DNA from: Anaerobiospirillum succiniciproducens DSM 6400
Lineage (GTDB): Bacteria > Pseudomonadota > Gammaproteobacteria > Enterobacterales > Succinivibrionaceae
DNA: 64,000 nucleotides
Reading direction: 5' to 3'
Assembly: GCF_000482845.1 (NCBI RefSeq)
Contig: NZ_AXWV01000015.1
Location: 26,697-90,696 of the forward strand
Positions 49,923-60,143 of this stretch are shown in pieces (within the stretch, counting starts at the first letter, position 1; each line of letters starts with the position of its first letter). The notes beneath the pieces were generated by a model, which was given only the letters and a program-made list of their open reading frames with translations, did not search any database and was not told the origin of the DNA. A program made the translations under genes and the position numbers.

Positions 49923-52253
49923 ATGTCATCAAACAGCGTTCACTCAGTTAATAACACACGTGAACTCTATACTGAAGCAACTCGTCAAAGCCTTATGCAT
50001 CATATTGTGAAGTATTTTGGCGAGCCAGATCTATTTCTATCTGAACGTGTATCCCCAGATATATGCGTTGAAATCGCTGTTATCGAGCCTACACCCAACC
50101 AAAACTTCTACACTTTAATCACCTTGGGCATGGGTGCCCACAAGATGAATGTGCCTGAGGATTTAGCTGACCAACAAATCGACCGTGGTGAGCTCGTGAT
50201 GCTGCTTGATCCTGACTGGGAAGTACCAAGCCATGAAGATCAATTCTACTGGCCACTTCGTCTTTTAAAGACCTTAGCTCGACAGAGTATTGAAGATCCT
50301 GAGGTATTTTTATCCTGGGGTTATCGTTGGTCTAATGGTGAGCCATTTTGTAAAGAGACTGAGCTTAACTCTATTGTCTTAAATACTCTCTTTAAAGCCT
50401 TTGACACAGAGGCTCAAGCTTGTCATCTACCTGATGGTGACATCATTAATTACTACTTCGTGTGGCCTTTATACCAAAACGAGTATGACTTTTTACTCGA
50501 AAATGGTCGTGAAGAGTTTATGAATGCCATGACCTATGTCACCCCGATTACCACAAATGATCGAGACAATGGCATTAGCTCAGAGGCGGCCTATGGTGCC
50601 GTGGTCATGGAAGATGCACGTTGGCATGCCTACTCTATTGAGAGTAAGAAGCTCAAAGTTGAACCCTTAGCTGCAGCTAATCACTTAGCCATCTACTTGC
50701 GCTTTGCCATTGAAAATGACCTCATGTGTGAGCCATTTCAGGAAAATGCTAGTACCATAATCAATCAAGTTAAGACTGGTGAGGTTACTGATTTAAGGCA
50801 CTTTATTCGTCAGGTATTAAACGGCATTCTTGACCGTCGTATCTTTAATTCATTGGGTATGTCATTTAATCAGTTCTACTTCTCTGAGAAGTCCAACCCA
50901 ATGTATGCAAAAGACGTGGACTCGTACTCACTTAACTACTTTGGTGTCAAGCGTTATTACTCTGGAGAGTTTCAGGACGAGGCCTATCTCTTTGTGCCTT
51001 TTACCGAGGAGTACTATCAAAACCAAAAGCAAATCATTGAACAGCGTTTTCATGATTTTATTAACATGCGTACTAGTCCGAATACCGAGAACTTCCTACT
51101 CTATCGTTTCTTTAGACGTTATTTAGGAACTCATTCTTGGTATATCCCGGGCATGAACTCAGATTGCATTGTCTCCACTACCTTACGTGTAGGCCATAGA
51201 CAAATGCTCAGCTCTAAAGAAGTACCAGTTATCATTGAGCTTAGTCATGAAATCTACCAAGACTTCATTAAGACTATCAAGGACACAGCTCCATCTGTAC
51301 CTTATGCAAATGCACAAGATGCTGCAGCTGATAGCTTAAATGACGGCAGCTCTACCCATAATCAAGATGCTTTGCATGCTTTAGGTAATGGTCTTAATCA
51401 GAGCCATGATGAGACAACTCCCCTGTATGACAGCCATGGTCGTGAGCTAGCCTTAAACAAGGATGCCATGCGTTGTGAGGATGGCTCATATAATCTGCAC
51501 TACTATCCAATTGCCCAAGATCAAGGCGATCCTTATGACATGGATATGGCTGTAGTTAGACACTTTAGACAGCAGGCTCTCAACACTCCTCCAGTGCTCT
51601 TTGAGTCCACTATCTTTGGTGCCTTGAGTAAGCTCAAAGCAAAGTTTCCGGAGGTTGCCTCCTACGGACCAAAGCTTAAGCGTATCTACAATGCTATGCG
51701 GGCCTTTAGTGTTGATAAAAATGCTGATGCCGATACCCAAAAGAGACAGCAATACCTCTTTGATGCTATCCAAGATCCTCTGCACTGCTCTTTAGATCCT
51801 GAGGTAGTAGCAAGCCCGGCTGTTGGCAAAATCACTTGCTCTAATCCATACGATCTCGTTACTTTTTACCAAAATATTGAACGAACCTTCACTAAGAGCA
51901 TGATTGCTATCGACTTGCCAGTTGCTCGTCCTTGGGAAGTCTTTGCCTATATGCCTTATGGTCCAAAAAACGGCCTCTTGCCACATCTGACCATTGCCAT
52001 GGCCTACCACTTTTACATCTACTATGGAGCCATGCCAGCTATCATTTGCAAAGACTCCATTGAGTTTTGCATGGGCAAGGTATTATCAGACAAGCAACGT
52101 GAGCAGCTTATGATGGAGCTTACAGCAATTTCAGGTGGTGTTTATTACGAAAGCCCTTATGAGCTGCAAGCCTCAAGTGAGGCCATCTCCACTATGCTTA
52201 TGCGTAGAAAGAGCTTTACCGTGCAGTTCAATAACCCTAGTCTTTTCAAATAA
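49923..52253 (+). CDS. SUFU plus DUF4253 multidomain protein, immunity-like
   Basis: Three domains in 776 residues. Residues ~15-205 match the bacterial Suppressor-of-fused (SUFU) domain: VEIAVIEPT, FYTLITLGMGAHKMNVPEDL, ELVMLLDPDWEVP, YWPLRLLKTLAR and YYFVWPLYQNEYDFL. Residues ~240-450 share a domain with the protein encoded at 46269-47609 (NHLAIYLRFAIENDLMCEPF; DEAYLFVPFTEEYYQNQKQI). Residues ~665-770 are DUF4253-like (VFAYMPYGPKNGLLPHLTIA, YYGAMPAIICKDSIEFCMGK). SUFU and DUF4253 domains are known from immunity proteins against contact-dependent or secreted toxins, so a broad or stacked immunity role is the best guess. The start at 49923 has AGGGA 7 nt upstream; the frame also opens at a GTG at 49869. 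No partner toxin is visible. Confidence 0.75.
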   Translation: MSSNSVHSVNNTRELYTEATRQSLMHHIVKYFGEPDLFLSERVSPDICVEIAVIEPTPNQNFYTLITLGMGAHKMNVPEDLADQQIDRGELVMLLDPDWEVPSHEDQFYWPLRLLKTLARQSIEDPEVFLSWGYRWSNGEPFCKETELNSIVLNTLFKAFDTEAQACHLPDGDIINYYFVWPLYQNEYDFLLENGREEFMNAMTYVTPITTNDRDNGISSEAAYGAVVMEDARWHAYSIESKKLKVEPLAAANHLAIYLRFAIENDLMCEPFQENASTIINQVKTGEVTDLRHFIRQVLNGILDRRIFNSLGMSFNQFYFSEKSNPMYAKDVDSYSLNYFGVKRYYSGEFQDEAYLFVPFTEEYYQNQKQIIEQRFHDFINMRTSPNTENFLLYRFFRRYLGTHSWYIPGMNSDCIVSTTLRVGHRQMLSSKEVPVIIELSHEIYQDFIKTIKDTAPSVPYANAQDAAADSLNDGSSTHNQDALHALGNGLNQSHDETTPLYDSHGRELALNKDAMRCEDGSYNLHYYPIAQDQGDPYDMDMAVVRHFRQQALNTPPVLFESTIFGALSKLKAKFPEVASYGPKLKRIYNAMRAFSVDKNADADTQKRQQYLFDAIQDPLHCSLDPEVVASPAVGKITCSNPYDLVTFYQNIERTFTKSMIAIDLPVARPWEVFAYMPYGPKNGLLPHLTIAMAYHFYIYYGAMPAIICKDSIEFCMGKVLSDKQREQLMMELTAISGGVYYESPYELQASSEAISTMLMRRKSFTVQFNNPSLFK

Positions 52254-52260
52254 GCCCCAT

Positions 52261-52283
52261 AAGCGTGGCCTCAAGCCACGCTT
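52261..52283. terminator. Hairpin after the SUFU/DUF4253 gene
   Basis: AAGCGTGGC (52261-52269) pairs with GCCACGCTT (52275-52283) around a 5-nt loop, 8 nt after the stop. The T run is short. Confidence 0.6.
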
Positions 52284-53551
52284 TATCCACCAAACGTAGC
52301 TCAAAACCTACCTATCCACTTATCAGCATCATTGCTGCATAAGCTGCACAGCCCCTCTTAGCCCCCTTTTGAAGGTAAGCAGAGCTTATTCATGACTACA
52401 TCCATAGCCTAAGCCAAAGCCAAAGCCAAAGCCAAAGCCATGGTAGTCCTGTTAATTGCTCCTTAGAGCAATCCTGCCAAGATAGATGCACTAGCCTGAT
52501 ACTGACTTGCTCTATCTACAGCTACTTAGCAAAGCGATTTAGCCACTACAAAATGCATTGCCTAGCCAAAAGCTCATTACGTCAGCTAAGCTGAGTCCAT
52601 GGGCTTTTCTGCAAGCTATTACAAGCAATTCAGCATGCGTACTCACAGACCAAATGTACCTAAACAGCCTCTTTATGGGGCCAAGAAAGCTCATAGCCGG
52701 AGCCGCTTTAAAAGTTGCCATAAGCATTGAAGCCTAAAGCTGCAGACATATATTAGGCCTCATGGGACTGCGGTCATGCAGTTCAACAGAGAGCTCGTAG
52801 TCCAGCTGCGAGCTCGTAGTTTAGCCCTTTTATGCTCTTTCTTGGCCTAGATCATGGTGTTTTTCAGCTTGTGCAGGTCATGCAGCTTGGCATGTACGGC
52901 TCTATGCTGCTAAATGGTAGTCTCCATGTGTTTGCATCGAAGAGAAGTTAACGAGCTGCCTAATGGCTCAAATATAGTGTCCTCCTGAGCATATGGGCTT
53001 TAGGACTTGTTGGGTATTAGAGTGATTTAACAGCAGCGATGGGAGTCTACACGAGCTCATGTTCCAACGTGTTTGAGGCCATACTTAGATGGTTGAAATT
53101 GTTGCAGCTTAGGTGTTTTATCTGTTGCTTTGCAACCATCAAAAGCCACGCTTAGCTCGGTGCTAGGCCCTTTTGATATGGGGCTCGTCACAATTAATTA
53201 ATTAGGTATTGGTTCTAGCCTCATAACGGTGCTAGTGTAGTCACTCAAGTCTATTAATTACTCTAGTTGCCACTATCACATACACCATTTATGAGTGTTC
53301 TTAAGATTGACTTTGCTTTCTTGCCTCGGATCGGTGACTTAGCTCTGCAGCGCCTTTGGGGCAGCATCCATAAACAATGGTTGTGATGCTGCGGCTGTGC
53401 GTTGCTGTGCTTGGCTTGGCTTTGAACTGCATTCCGCTGCGGTGACGTATTTTATTGCGGTGCCTGGTGATTGTGCGGCTACTATGCTTAGTGGTTCAGA
53501 TAGCTAGAGTTGTTGGTAGCAAGCATAAGCTATGGAAAGATGGAGTTCATC
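52284..53551. other. Intergenic region
   Basis: No supported gene. It includes five exact AAGCCA units at 52411-52440. The remainder shows no clear structure. Confidence 0.4.
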
Positions 53552-55255
53552 ATGGATCTACTAGAACAATGCCAGCTGTGGCTTGAGGAACAAAACTACC
53601 TTAGGATTATTGAGGCCATTGAGCTGATTCCTCAAAGCAGTCGATCTTCTGATGAGAACTTACTCCTTGCTCAGGCATATAACTACTATGGAATTGAATG
53701 CGGTGATCTTGGATACATTGAGAAGGCTTGTGAGACTTTTGCTAGCCTTAGACAACATGTTCAAACTACCATTAGCTTCCATAGCCTCTATGGCGATGCA
53801 TTATTTAACAAAGGCGACTTAGCTCGGGCTTTAGATCAGTACCTTGATGCGCTGCGTATTAGCAAGGATGACAAGAGCGAACAGACACAGTATCTTTTAG
53901 ATAAAGCTCACGATTGTATTGATCAGCTCAGCCTCTTACTTGGCCATGACAAACAAGCTCGTGGTGGCTTTGGTCAGGTATGCTTTGAGACCTATAAGCA
54001 TAAAGTCAAAGCATCTTGGGATAATATCCTCAAGGTCAGCAGCAAGATTAAAGATATCTTTGAAGAAGCCGTTGCGCAAAAGAAAGTGACTGGCACTTAT
54101 GGAGATACGAGCGAAGTCGTCCCTCTCTTTAGCAATGCTTTGCTGATTAACAAGGGCTTCTTAATCACTTTCCATAATGATATTGGACAAGTTGAAGTTA
54201 CCTTCATCTCTCAAGGCAATAAAGAGGAACTCTACGAGCTGGTATATTTTGTCCTCCAATGCCCTGATGAGCTTTTAAACAACAACGACTGGCGCTTTAG
54301 CATCGACAAAGGCCCTGCACAAAAGCCTATCTACCGCAACAACTTATTCACCATTAAGAGTGTTGAGACTAAGGTAGCAATCCTTCCTCCAACTAATGAG
54401 TATTCTAAGCAAGTAAGACTTAAGGTCTGGTCTCCAAGTGTTGGTCTGTACCTCAATGATGAAGTCCGTGGTCCTATAGTCTATGAGGCTATGCATGACC
54501 TTGTGCAATATGCTTTAGGTCAGATTGCCTATCTTGCCTTAGTTGAGGATATCATCTGCGTTAGTGATGAGTATGAGCTCACCTCATCGGAGTATAACGA
54601 ATCTATTGGCGTTGTCACTTTAGATGAGCTCTTTGACAAGCTTAATCAAGCTGGCTACAACGCTTCCATTAATGCTAGAGAGTATCTAAAAGATTGTGAG
54701 CTACAGTACGAAGACGATGGTCTTATCAACGACATTCAGCCAATGCGTGCCGATGTGAGCCTAGGCTTTAGCTCCATACCAAGTAGCATCAGCGAGTACT
54801 GCACCTTTAGACATGAGACCTTTGCCACCCGTCTTGATGATGGCGTCGTTCCTGGCTTTCTAGGCATCGAGCTCGATAGCGTGGCCTACTTTTTCAATGA
54901 AGAGTACACATGTGACGCTATAGTGCTTACTAACTCCTCTATGGCCGAACCAAGCACTGCCCTTGCAAGGGAGTTTAAAGACTTCTTCTGCAATGGCTCA
55001 TTTGCCACTGTTCATTACACAGGCAAAGCCACTGGCCGTAAATACATCTATATCGACTTTATCTGCTACGACTTAAGTCCTGACTTCATCAAGCAGCTTA
55101 AGAAGTTTGTAAGCTCTGTCCGTTATATCAAAAGCGCATTCTATGCCCCGATGTCTGCCCTCATACCTCCTGTCTTCTTAACCCGTGCTAATAAAAAGAT
55201 GAAAGAGCAATTTAACATCCGTCTTGAAGACTACATCTTAGGCAAAGACCTCTAA
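53552..55255 (+). CDS. Helical-repeat (TPR-like) protein of unknown function, paralogue A
   Basis: I do not recognise a named family. The 567-residue protein starts MDLLEQCQLWLEEQNYLRII, and its first ~150 residues look like tetratricopeptide-type helical pairs (LAQAYNYYG, HSLYGDALFNKGDLARALDQ). The rest is an alpha-beta region with VWSPSVGLYLNDEVRGPIVY, SSEYNESIGVVTLDELFDKL and GRKYIYIDFICYDLSPDFIK. The same order is found in the 55982-57601 gene, so the two are paralogues. There is no signal peptide or membrane helix. The start was set at 53552 because GGAG lies 6 nt upstream and it aligns with the paralogue; the frame opens 14 codons earlier. Its place among immunity- and defence-type genes hints at a similar accessory role. 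Confidence 0.75.
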   Translation: MDLLEQCQLWLEEQNYLRIIEAIELIPQSSRSSDENLLLAQAYNYYGIECGDLGYIEKACETFASLRQHVQTTISFHSLYGDALFNKGDLARALDQYLDALRISKDDKSEQTQYLLDKAHDCIDQLSLLLGHDKQARGGFGQVCFETYKHKVKASWDNILKVSSKIKDIFEEAVAQKKVTGTYGDTSEVVPLFSNALLINKGFLITFHNDIGQVEVTFISQGNKEELYELVYFVLQCPDELLNNNDWRFSIDKGPAQKPIYRNNLFTIKSVETKVAILPPTNEYSKQVRLKVWSPSVGLYLNDEVRGPIVYEAMHDLVQYALGQIAYLALVEDIICVSDEYELTSSEYNESIGVVTLDELFDKLNQAGYNASINAREYLKDCELQYEDDGLINDIQPMRADVSLGFSSIPSSISEYCTFRHETFATRLDDGVVPGFLGIELDSVAYFFNEEYTCDAIVLTNSSMAEPSTALAREFKDFFCNGSFATVHYTGKATGRKYIYIDFICYDLSPDFIKQLKKFVSSVRYIKSAFYAPMSALIPPVFLTRANKKMKEQFNIRLEDYILGKDL

Positions 55256-55981
55256 AGGCAGTTCAAGGCAAGAGCCTAAGCATTAGCATCGGATGTCTGG
55301 TCACGAGAGTAATTTAAAAAATCTGTGCTTTTGAATGCCTAACAATACCTATACTCATGCCTCACCATGAATTAGGCAGTCTTCAAAGCTATTTGATGGG
55401 GACTTGTTGTCCCCCTTAATTACCACCATTTAGCAACTCAGCTAGGCTCTTAGCGCTTTGATCTTTGGTGCTGTACTCTTTGATGCAGTACTGTTTGGCG
55501 TTTGAGGCCTTTTGTTGCCTATCATCACTTTCGAGTTTTGCCCTGTGGTACTTGCTTATTGAGCTTAGTATGACTTATGTGAAGTACTCATCAATAGGCG
55601 TTAAATGTGCTTCCACTATGCCTTTAATGGCTTGCTGATGAGAGCCAGGTGATGGCGTGATTTGTAATGACAGCTGTGGTAGCGTTTATGGCCGCTTGCA
55701 GGACATCACGGTTAAAAATAGTATCTTTGTGCATGAAAATATCATCAGGACTATAACTTTTATCAGATACGGCTTATCATAGTGCCCTTTGCGCTAAGCT
55801 ATGCATAGCACGTCTTTAATTTGCGGTGGCTATCTTACTGATTTAGTGATGGTAGAGCTTAAATATGCTCACTTTACTGCGCTTATGGTAGTAGCAAGCA
55901 GCTCTATGAAGTTGTGCGTTAGCGTATCATTGTAGCTCTAGCCTTCGTAATATGTTTGCTAGGCAAATCGAGGTTAATGTT
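55256..55981. other. Intergenic region between the paralogues
   Basis: No supported gene. A small hairpin, GGGGAC/GTCCCC at 55398-55414 followed by a mixed T/A stretch, may be the terminator of the first paralogue. Confidence 0.4.
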
Positions 55982-57601
55982 GTGAATCTGATGGAACAGT
56001 GCAATCAATGGCATCAGGAACGCCAGTTTAAGAAGATCATTGATGCTATCGAGGCTATACCTGAACATGCTCGTTCAACTGAGCAGATCATGGAGCTAGC
56101 CCGTGCCTATAACAATTACGGTCTAGAGCATGATTACAGCTATTTTGAAAAGACTTTAGAGCTGTTACGACCTATTATGCAAAAGATGCGTCACTCGCCT
56201 AACTTCTTTTTACGTTACGGTTTTGCTCTCTTGCATACAGGCGCTATTACTGGTGCTTTAGAATGCTTCTTAACCGCCTTAAGATTCATCGACAAAAATG
56301 ATCACGACAATATCATGCGAGTCTCTTTAACTAAGCTTGCTCGCATGTGTTATGACCGTTTAGGCGACTTAACTGACTTTGTTAGCTTCAACTCCAAAGT
56401 TAAGCAGACCTGGGCTAACTTAAAGCAGATTAGAGATGAGGTGTACAACACCTTAAGTCAGCCTAACATCAGCGAAAAAGAAGCAACTGAAATCGGCTCT
56501 AAAGTGGCTGAAGCTTTTGTTTTCCGCAAGAACTTCTATGTCGCCTATCTTAAAGACAGCAAGAAGATTGTTTTGACCATGCTCTGCGGTGGCTCTAAAG
56601 AAGACCTCTTTGAGATGAGCTACTTTGTCTCCCAACGACCAAAGAGCTTTTTCGGTACCGACTCATGGGAGTTTGTGATCGATACTAAGCCGATTCCCAA
56701 AGCAATGGTACGCAATAGTGTCTTTACGCTTAAGGCAGAAGATATTCAAGTAACTATCTGTAATGGCACGCGTTCTACACGCTTTGCTGATGTGTGTCTG
56801 TGGGCCCCAAGTGTTGCTCTCTACCTTAATGATGAGCGTCGCGGCCCTGTGGTCATGGAGGCTATCACTGGCCTTTTAGACTACTCTTTAGGCACGATCT
56901 GTCGCATGGCCTTTATCGACAATGTAAGGATTGCAACTGAAGAGCGTGATCTAACCCAAGGTGAGTACAACGAGGAGTTAGGCGTTTTCACCCTCGATAA
57001 GCTCTACGAGAAGATGACAGAAATTGGCTTTAATACTGCCATCACTGCCAATGAGTTTTTAAAGCAAAGCTATCTATCTTATGACTTTGATGGTAACGAT
57101 CAGCGTTATCAGCCAATGCGCTTTGATGTCTTTATTGGTTCTACTGCAGTTAACTCATCTATCCATGAGTACTACAACTATCGTTACGACATCTTTGGCC
57201 GCTTACTTGAAGATGGCACTATTCCAGGCTTCTTTGGCTTTAAGCTTAGCCATGCTGTCTCCGATGAGGCCTTTGCTAGCGAGATGATTGGAGTACGTGA
57301 GCGTTGCGAGAAGTTCTTTAGTGAGCTTAGTGACCTTCCAGTCCAATTTACCGGCGGTGCTACTGGCTGCAACTACTGCTACATCGACTTTCTCAACTAC
57401 GAGTTTTGCCAAAGCTTTTTAAGCATGGCAAGCGAGTTCTTTGAGCAAGAAAAGAATGTCTCTGAGGCCTTCTATGCCCCACTATGTGCAGGCGTTAAAG
57501 CTACCGTTCTCAAAGGCCCAGGCGAGCTTGTAAGCGAGTTTACCGACGGCATCGAGCAATACGTGCTTGGTAAATACGCTACCATGCCCCAAAGCAAATA
57601 A
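55982..57601 (+). CDS. Helical-repeat (TPR-like) protein of unknown function, paralogue B
   Basis: A 539-residue paralogue of the gene at 53552-55255. It shares the opening (NLMEQCNQWHQERQFKKIID), the TPR-like stretch (ELARAYNNYG, RYGFALLHTGAITGALECFL) and the C-terminal landmarks VCLWAPSVALYLNDERRGPV, LTQGEYNEELGVFTLDKLYE and GCNYCYIDFLNYEF. The most similar part is the 'apparent core' around LYLNDE.RGP; surface regions differ strongly. The GTG at 55982 was chosen since GAGG lies 8 nt upstream and it matches the paralogue's start; an ATG ten codons earlier (55952) is an alternative. Duplication followed by divergence is typical of specificity or immunity proteins, but the function is unknown. 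Confidence 0.75.
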   Translation: MNLMEQCNQWHQERQFKKIIDAIEAIPEHARSTEQIMELARAYNNYGLEHDYSYFEKTLELLRPIMQKMRHSPNFFLRYGFALLHTGAITGALECFLTALRFIDKNDHDNIMRVSLTKLARMCYDRLGDLTDFVSFNSKVKQTWANLKQIRDEVYNTLSQPNISEKEATEIGSKVAEAFVFRKNFYVAYLKDSKKIVLTMLCGGSKEDLFEMSYFVSQRPKSFFGTDSWEFVIDTKPIPKAMVRNSVFTLKAEDIQVTICNGTRSTRFADVCLWAPSVALYLNDERRGPVVMEAITGLLDYSLGTICRMAFIDNVRIATEERDLTQGEYNEELGVFTLDKLYEKMTEIGFNTAITANEFLKQSYLSYDFDGNDQRYQPMRFDVFIGSTAVNSSIHEYYNYRYDIFGRLLEDGTIPGFFGFKLSHAVSDEAFASEMIGVRERCEKFFSELSDLPVQFTGGATGCNYCYIDFLNYEFCQSFLSMASEFFEQEKNVSEAFYAPLCAGVKATVLKGPGELVSEFTDGIEQYVLGKYATMPQSK

Positions 57602-58641
57602 CCCAATAGCACAAAAAATCCAATCAAAGCACACCTCATGGGCAAGCTCTAACAAGCTCAGCCCATGAGCACCATACCTTGCTATCACGCGCCGCATCCC
57701 ATCAAGCACTCTACAGCCATTAATGCAGCGGCCTATTTAGCTATCCACCCAAGCACCATCAATCATTGGCCTATCAAGCAAGCCAACATACTCAGGCACT
57801 ATCACAGAGCCCACAACACTGCTTCATCCATGTATCAAATGTAAGATGACCCATGACCCATGACCCATGACCCATGACCCATGACCCATGACCCATGACC
57901 CATGACCCATGACCCATGACCCATGACCCATGAGATGGTGCCACCCTTTTCTTGATTTGCAACACTCAGTGACACTAAAAATTAAAAAAGCTTATAGGCA
58001 TTAGCCAGCCACTAGTTCAACTAGCCCCAATCCAACAAACCTAGCGATAAAGCTGATACGTTGAATGGTCAATAATCATAGCTAGCGCCGGCAAGTAACG
58101 AAAGCTCGCATAACAACAAATCATAGCAATCAGATGACTCCTGACTCTAGACTGGTAGCATGTGCATAACGAGCCCCTAAAAGCGTGCCTAGCGCTACTG
58201 CTAGCGAGCATAGCCATACAAGAGAGCCAATGTGGCCTATACCGCATCAGCTGCTTAAATAGAGAGGCTGTGGACGTTGTGTATGTGGCATAGCTAGGCA
58301 AGCACTGTAGTAGCGTTAGAAAGTCATACTCTCACAGATTACTGCCACTTGATAGTCAATACTTCTCGTTGCTAGCAAGTAGCTTCACGACCACGCTGTA
58401 CGCTTAGATCTTGAGGGTAAATGGCGCTTACAACTACAAGGCGTCGAATTGTATGGATGTATGCAAGCTATCTTCAGCTAAGAGTACTTTCTTTTGCTGG
58501 AGATTAGCTAAGGCTAGTTGCCTAAATAGCATCTAACGTTACAATGTCTTCAGGCTGTGTTAATAGTCTACATATAATCAAGCTAACTTCTGAGCATAAG
58601 CTAATCATGCTTGAGACTTTAGCTACTGCAAGGATTTTTCT
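57602..58641. other. Intergenic region with a heptanucleotide array
   Basis: A perfect 9-bp hairpin, CTCATGGGC (57635-57643) with GCCCATGAG (57661-57669), follows the upstream gene. The ATGACCC array lies at 57846-57929 (separate entry). I see no supported gene. Confidence 0.45.
57846..57929. repeat. Tandem array of 12 ATGACCC units
   Basis: Twelve exact copies of the 7-nt unit ATGACCC run without a mismatch and stop at a partial unit. The unit is not a multiple of three and no gene covers it. Perfect short repeats are prone to slippage, so the copy number probably varies between strains. Confidence 0.95.
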
Positions 58642-59895
58642 ATGTTAAATAAGCACATCAATCGTGTTCGCTCGGGCCTTGAGAGCAAGTTCTCCACGAA
58701 AGAGAACAAGATCGAGTTTACTCACAAGCTCTCATACACCTGCAATAACCGCCTGTATTACATCTTTGATTACACTGATGCTAATGGAGAGGAAAAATCC
58801 TTATTCAGTGGTGGTTATTCTGATGTAGGCTTTGATAGCGATAGCGCCGTGTGCGAGCTTGACTTCAACCTATGTGACAAGATTGGTATGGTCGAGGCTG
58901 CAGCTATTATTCAGGCTACCGCTCAAATAGAAAGTGAGCTGATGCAAAGAGTTAAGGCTCCAAAGAAAGTCTCAGCAAAATACGAGATTGATACCTACGC
59001 CTCTCAAATCCCAACCATCAATGCACTGCTCTCTGACGTATCTCAGGAGTTAAGTGCAGAAGACTTAAATCAGGTTGAGCCTTTTGTTATCTCTATGGTG
59101 CTGCCAAATCAGGAAGCAGCCGACGATGCATTAAAGATCTTTTCTGATCTCTATGAGCAAACTGACTTTGAACGCAGCAATAATGACATTGCAAAGGGCG
59201 TTTGCTTTGCCAATAAGAAAGATGGCGCTGAGCCACACACTATTTTAAATGTCAGCTGCTCAGAATGTAGCGACGAGGACTTTGATCCTATCGCTAGCTT
59301 CTTAGAAGAGTGCGATGATGACAACCTTAAAGCTAAGCTCAAGGAAGATGGCAAAAAGATCTTAACTTGTGAGCTCAGAAGCGATGCCCTGTTCACTCTC
59401 AACGAAGTAAAAAACTTAGTTAAGAGCCTCTTATTTGTCGGCTCTCAGATGCAAGCTGATGATTTACTGGGCGTCAACGTCAACGGCGAGTTCTTCCCAA
59501 CTTCAGAGTTTGTAAGCTTAGGCACTGAGCTTATTGAGAGCAATCACTGGCCTGAGAACTTCCTCACCGGTGTAGTAGCAACTAAGGATGATCAGGACGA
59601 TTCAGTTGAAGATAAGGGCATGCACTCTCGCATCTTTACTGGCGAGTACACCATCAGAGCAACTGGCTTAAGTGCTCTTGGATTTTCTGATGTTGTACAT
59701 GAGGCTGTGCTTGAGTCTGAGGCTGATTCAGATCTGTGGTTTAGCATGCTCAACGCTATTAACGACACTTTCTTAAACTCAGGTTTTATCATCGCCGAAG
59801 ATGCACCTCTCGTGGTAAACCTCAAGGACACCCACATTTACCTTGAGGATAAGGGCGATCACCTCAAAGTTTGCAATATCCGCAACCTCAAATAG
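58642..59895 (+). CDS. Acidic cytoplasmic protein, unknown function
   Basis: I do not recognise this 417-residue protein. It begins MLNKHINRVRSGLESKFSTK, has an early beta-rich stretch (NNRLYYIFDYTDANGEEKSL) and is acidic throughout (for example DDQDDSVEDKG). There is no signal peptide, membrane helix or known catalytic motif. AAGGA lies upstream of the ATG with a T-rich spacer. It sits alone, followed by its own hairpin terminator, between immunity-like genes and a DUF262 gene. Base and codon use look like the neighbouring genes, so I take it as a real gene of an accessory region. Confidence 0.7.
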   Translation: MLNKHINRVRSGLESKFSTKENKIEFTHKLSYTCNNRLYYIFDYTDANGEEKSLFSGGYSDVGFDSDSAVCELDFNLCDKIGMVEAAAIIQATAQIESELMQRVKAPKKVSAKYEIDTYASQIPTINALLSDVSQELSAEDLNQVEPFVISMVLPNQEAADDALKIFSDLYEQTDFERSNNDIAKGVCFANKKDGAEPHTILNVSCSECSDEDFDPIASFLEECDDDNLKAKLKEDGKKILTCELRSDALFTLNEVKNLVKSLLFVGSQMQADDLLGVNVNGEFFPTSEFVSLGTELIESNHWPENFLTGVVATKDDQDDSVEDKGMHSRIFTGEYTIRATGLSALGFSDVVHEAVLESEADSDLWFSMLNAINDTFLNSGFIIAEDAPLVVNLKDTHIYLEDKGDHLKVCNIRNLK

Positions 59896-59916
59896 ATCTA
59901 GCCCCATCCCACCTTA

Positions 59917-59940
59917 AAGGCTGGCCATGAGCCAGCCTCT
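59917..59940 (+). terminator. Hairpin terminator
   Basis: AGGCTGGC (59918-59925) pairs with GCCAGCCT (59931-59938) around CATGA, followed by a weak pyrimidine stretch. Confidence 0.65.
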
Positions 59941-60143
59941 TCACAGCAAGCCACACGCATTTAGACGAGCATTAATACGCTTCCACAGCGGCTACCTACA
60001 TACAACGCTAACTACTATTTTGCAGCTCAAGTATGCAAATAAGTGCGATTCAAAACACCATCTCACGCAGAACCACTCCTTCATCAATGGCAACTGCACG
60101 GCTTTTTCACTAATTCGTACTCAAAATGCCCAAAGGTCATATC

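Noticed and set aside
57846..57929. CRISPR-like array
   Set aside because: Units are 7 nt and directly adjacent with no spacers; a simple tandem repeat.
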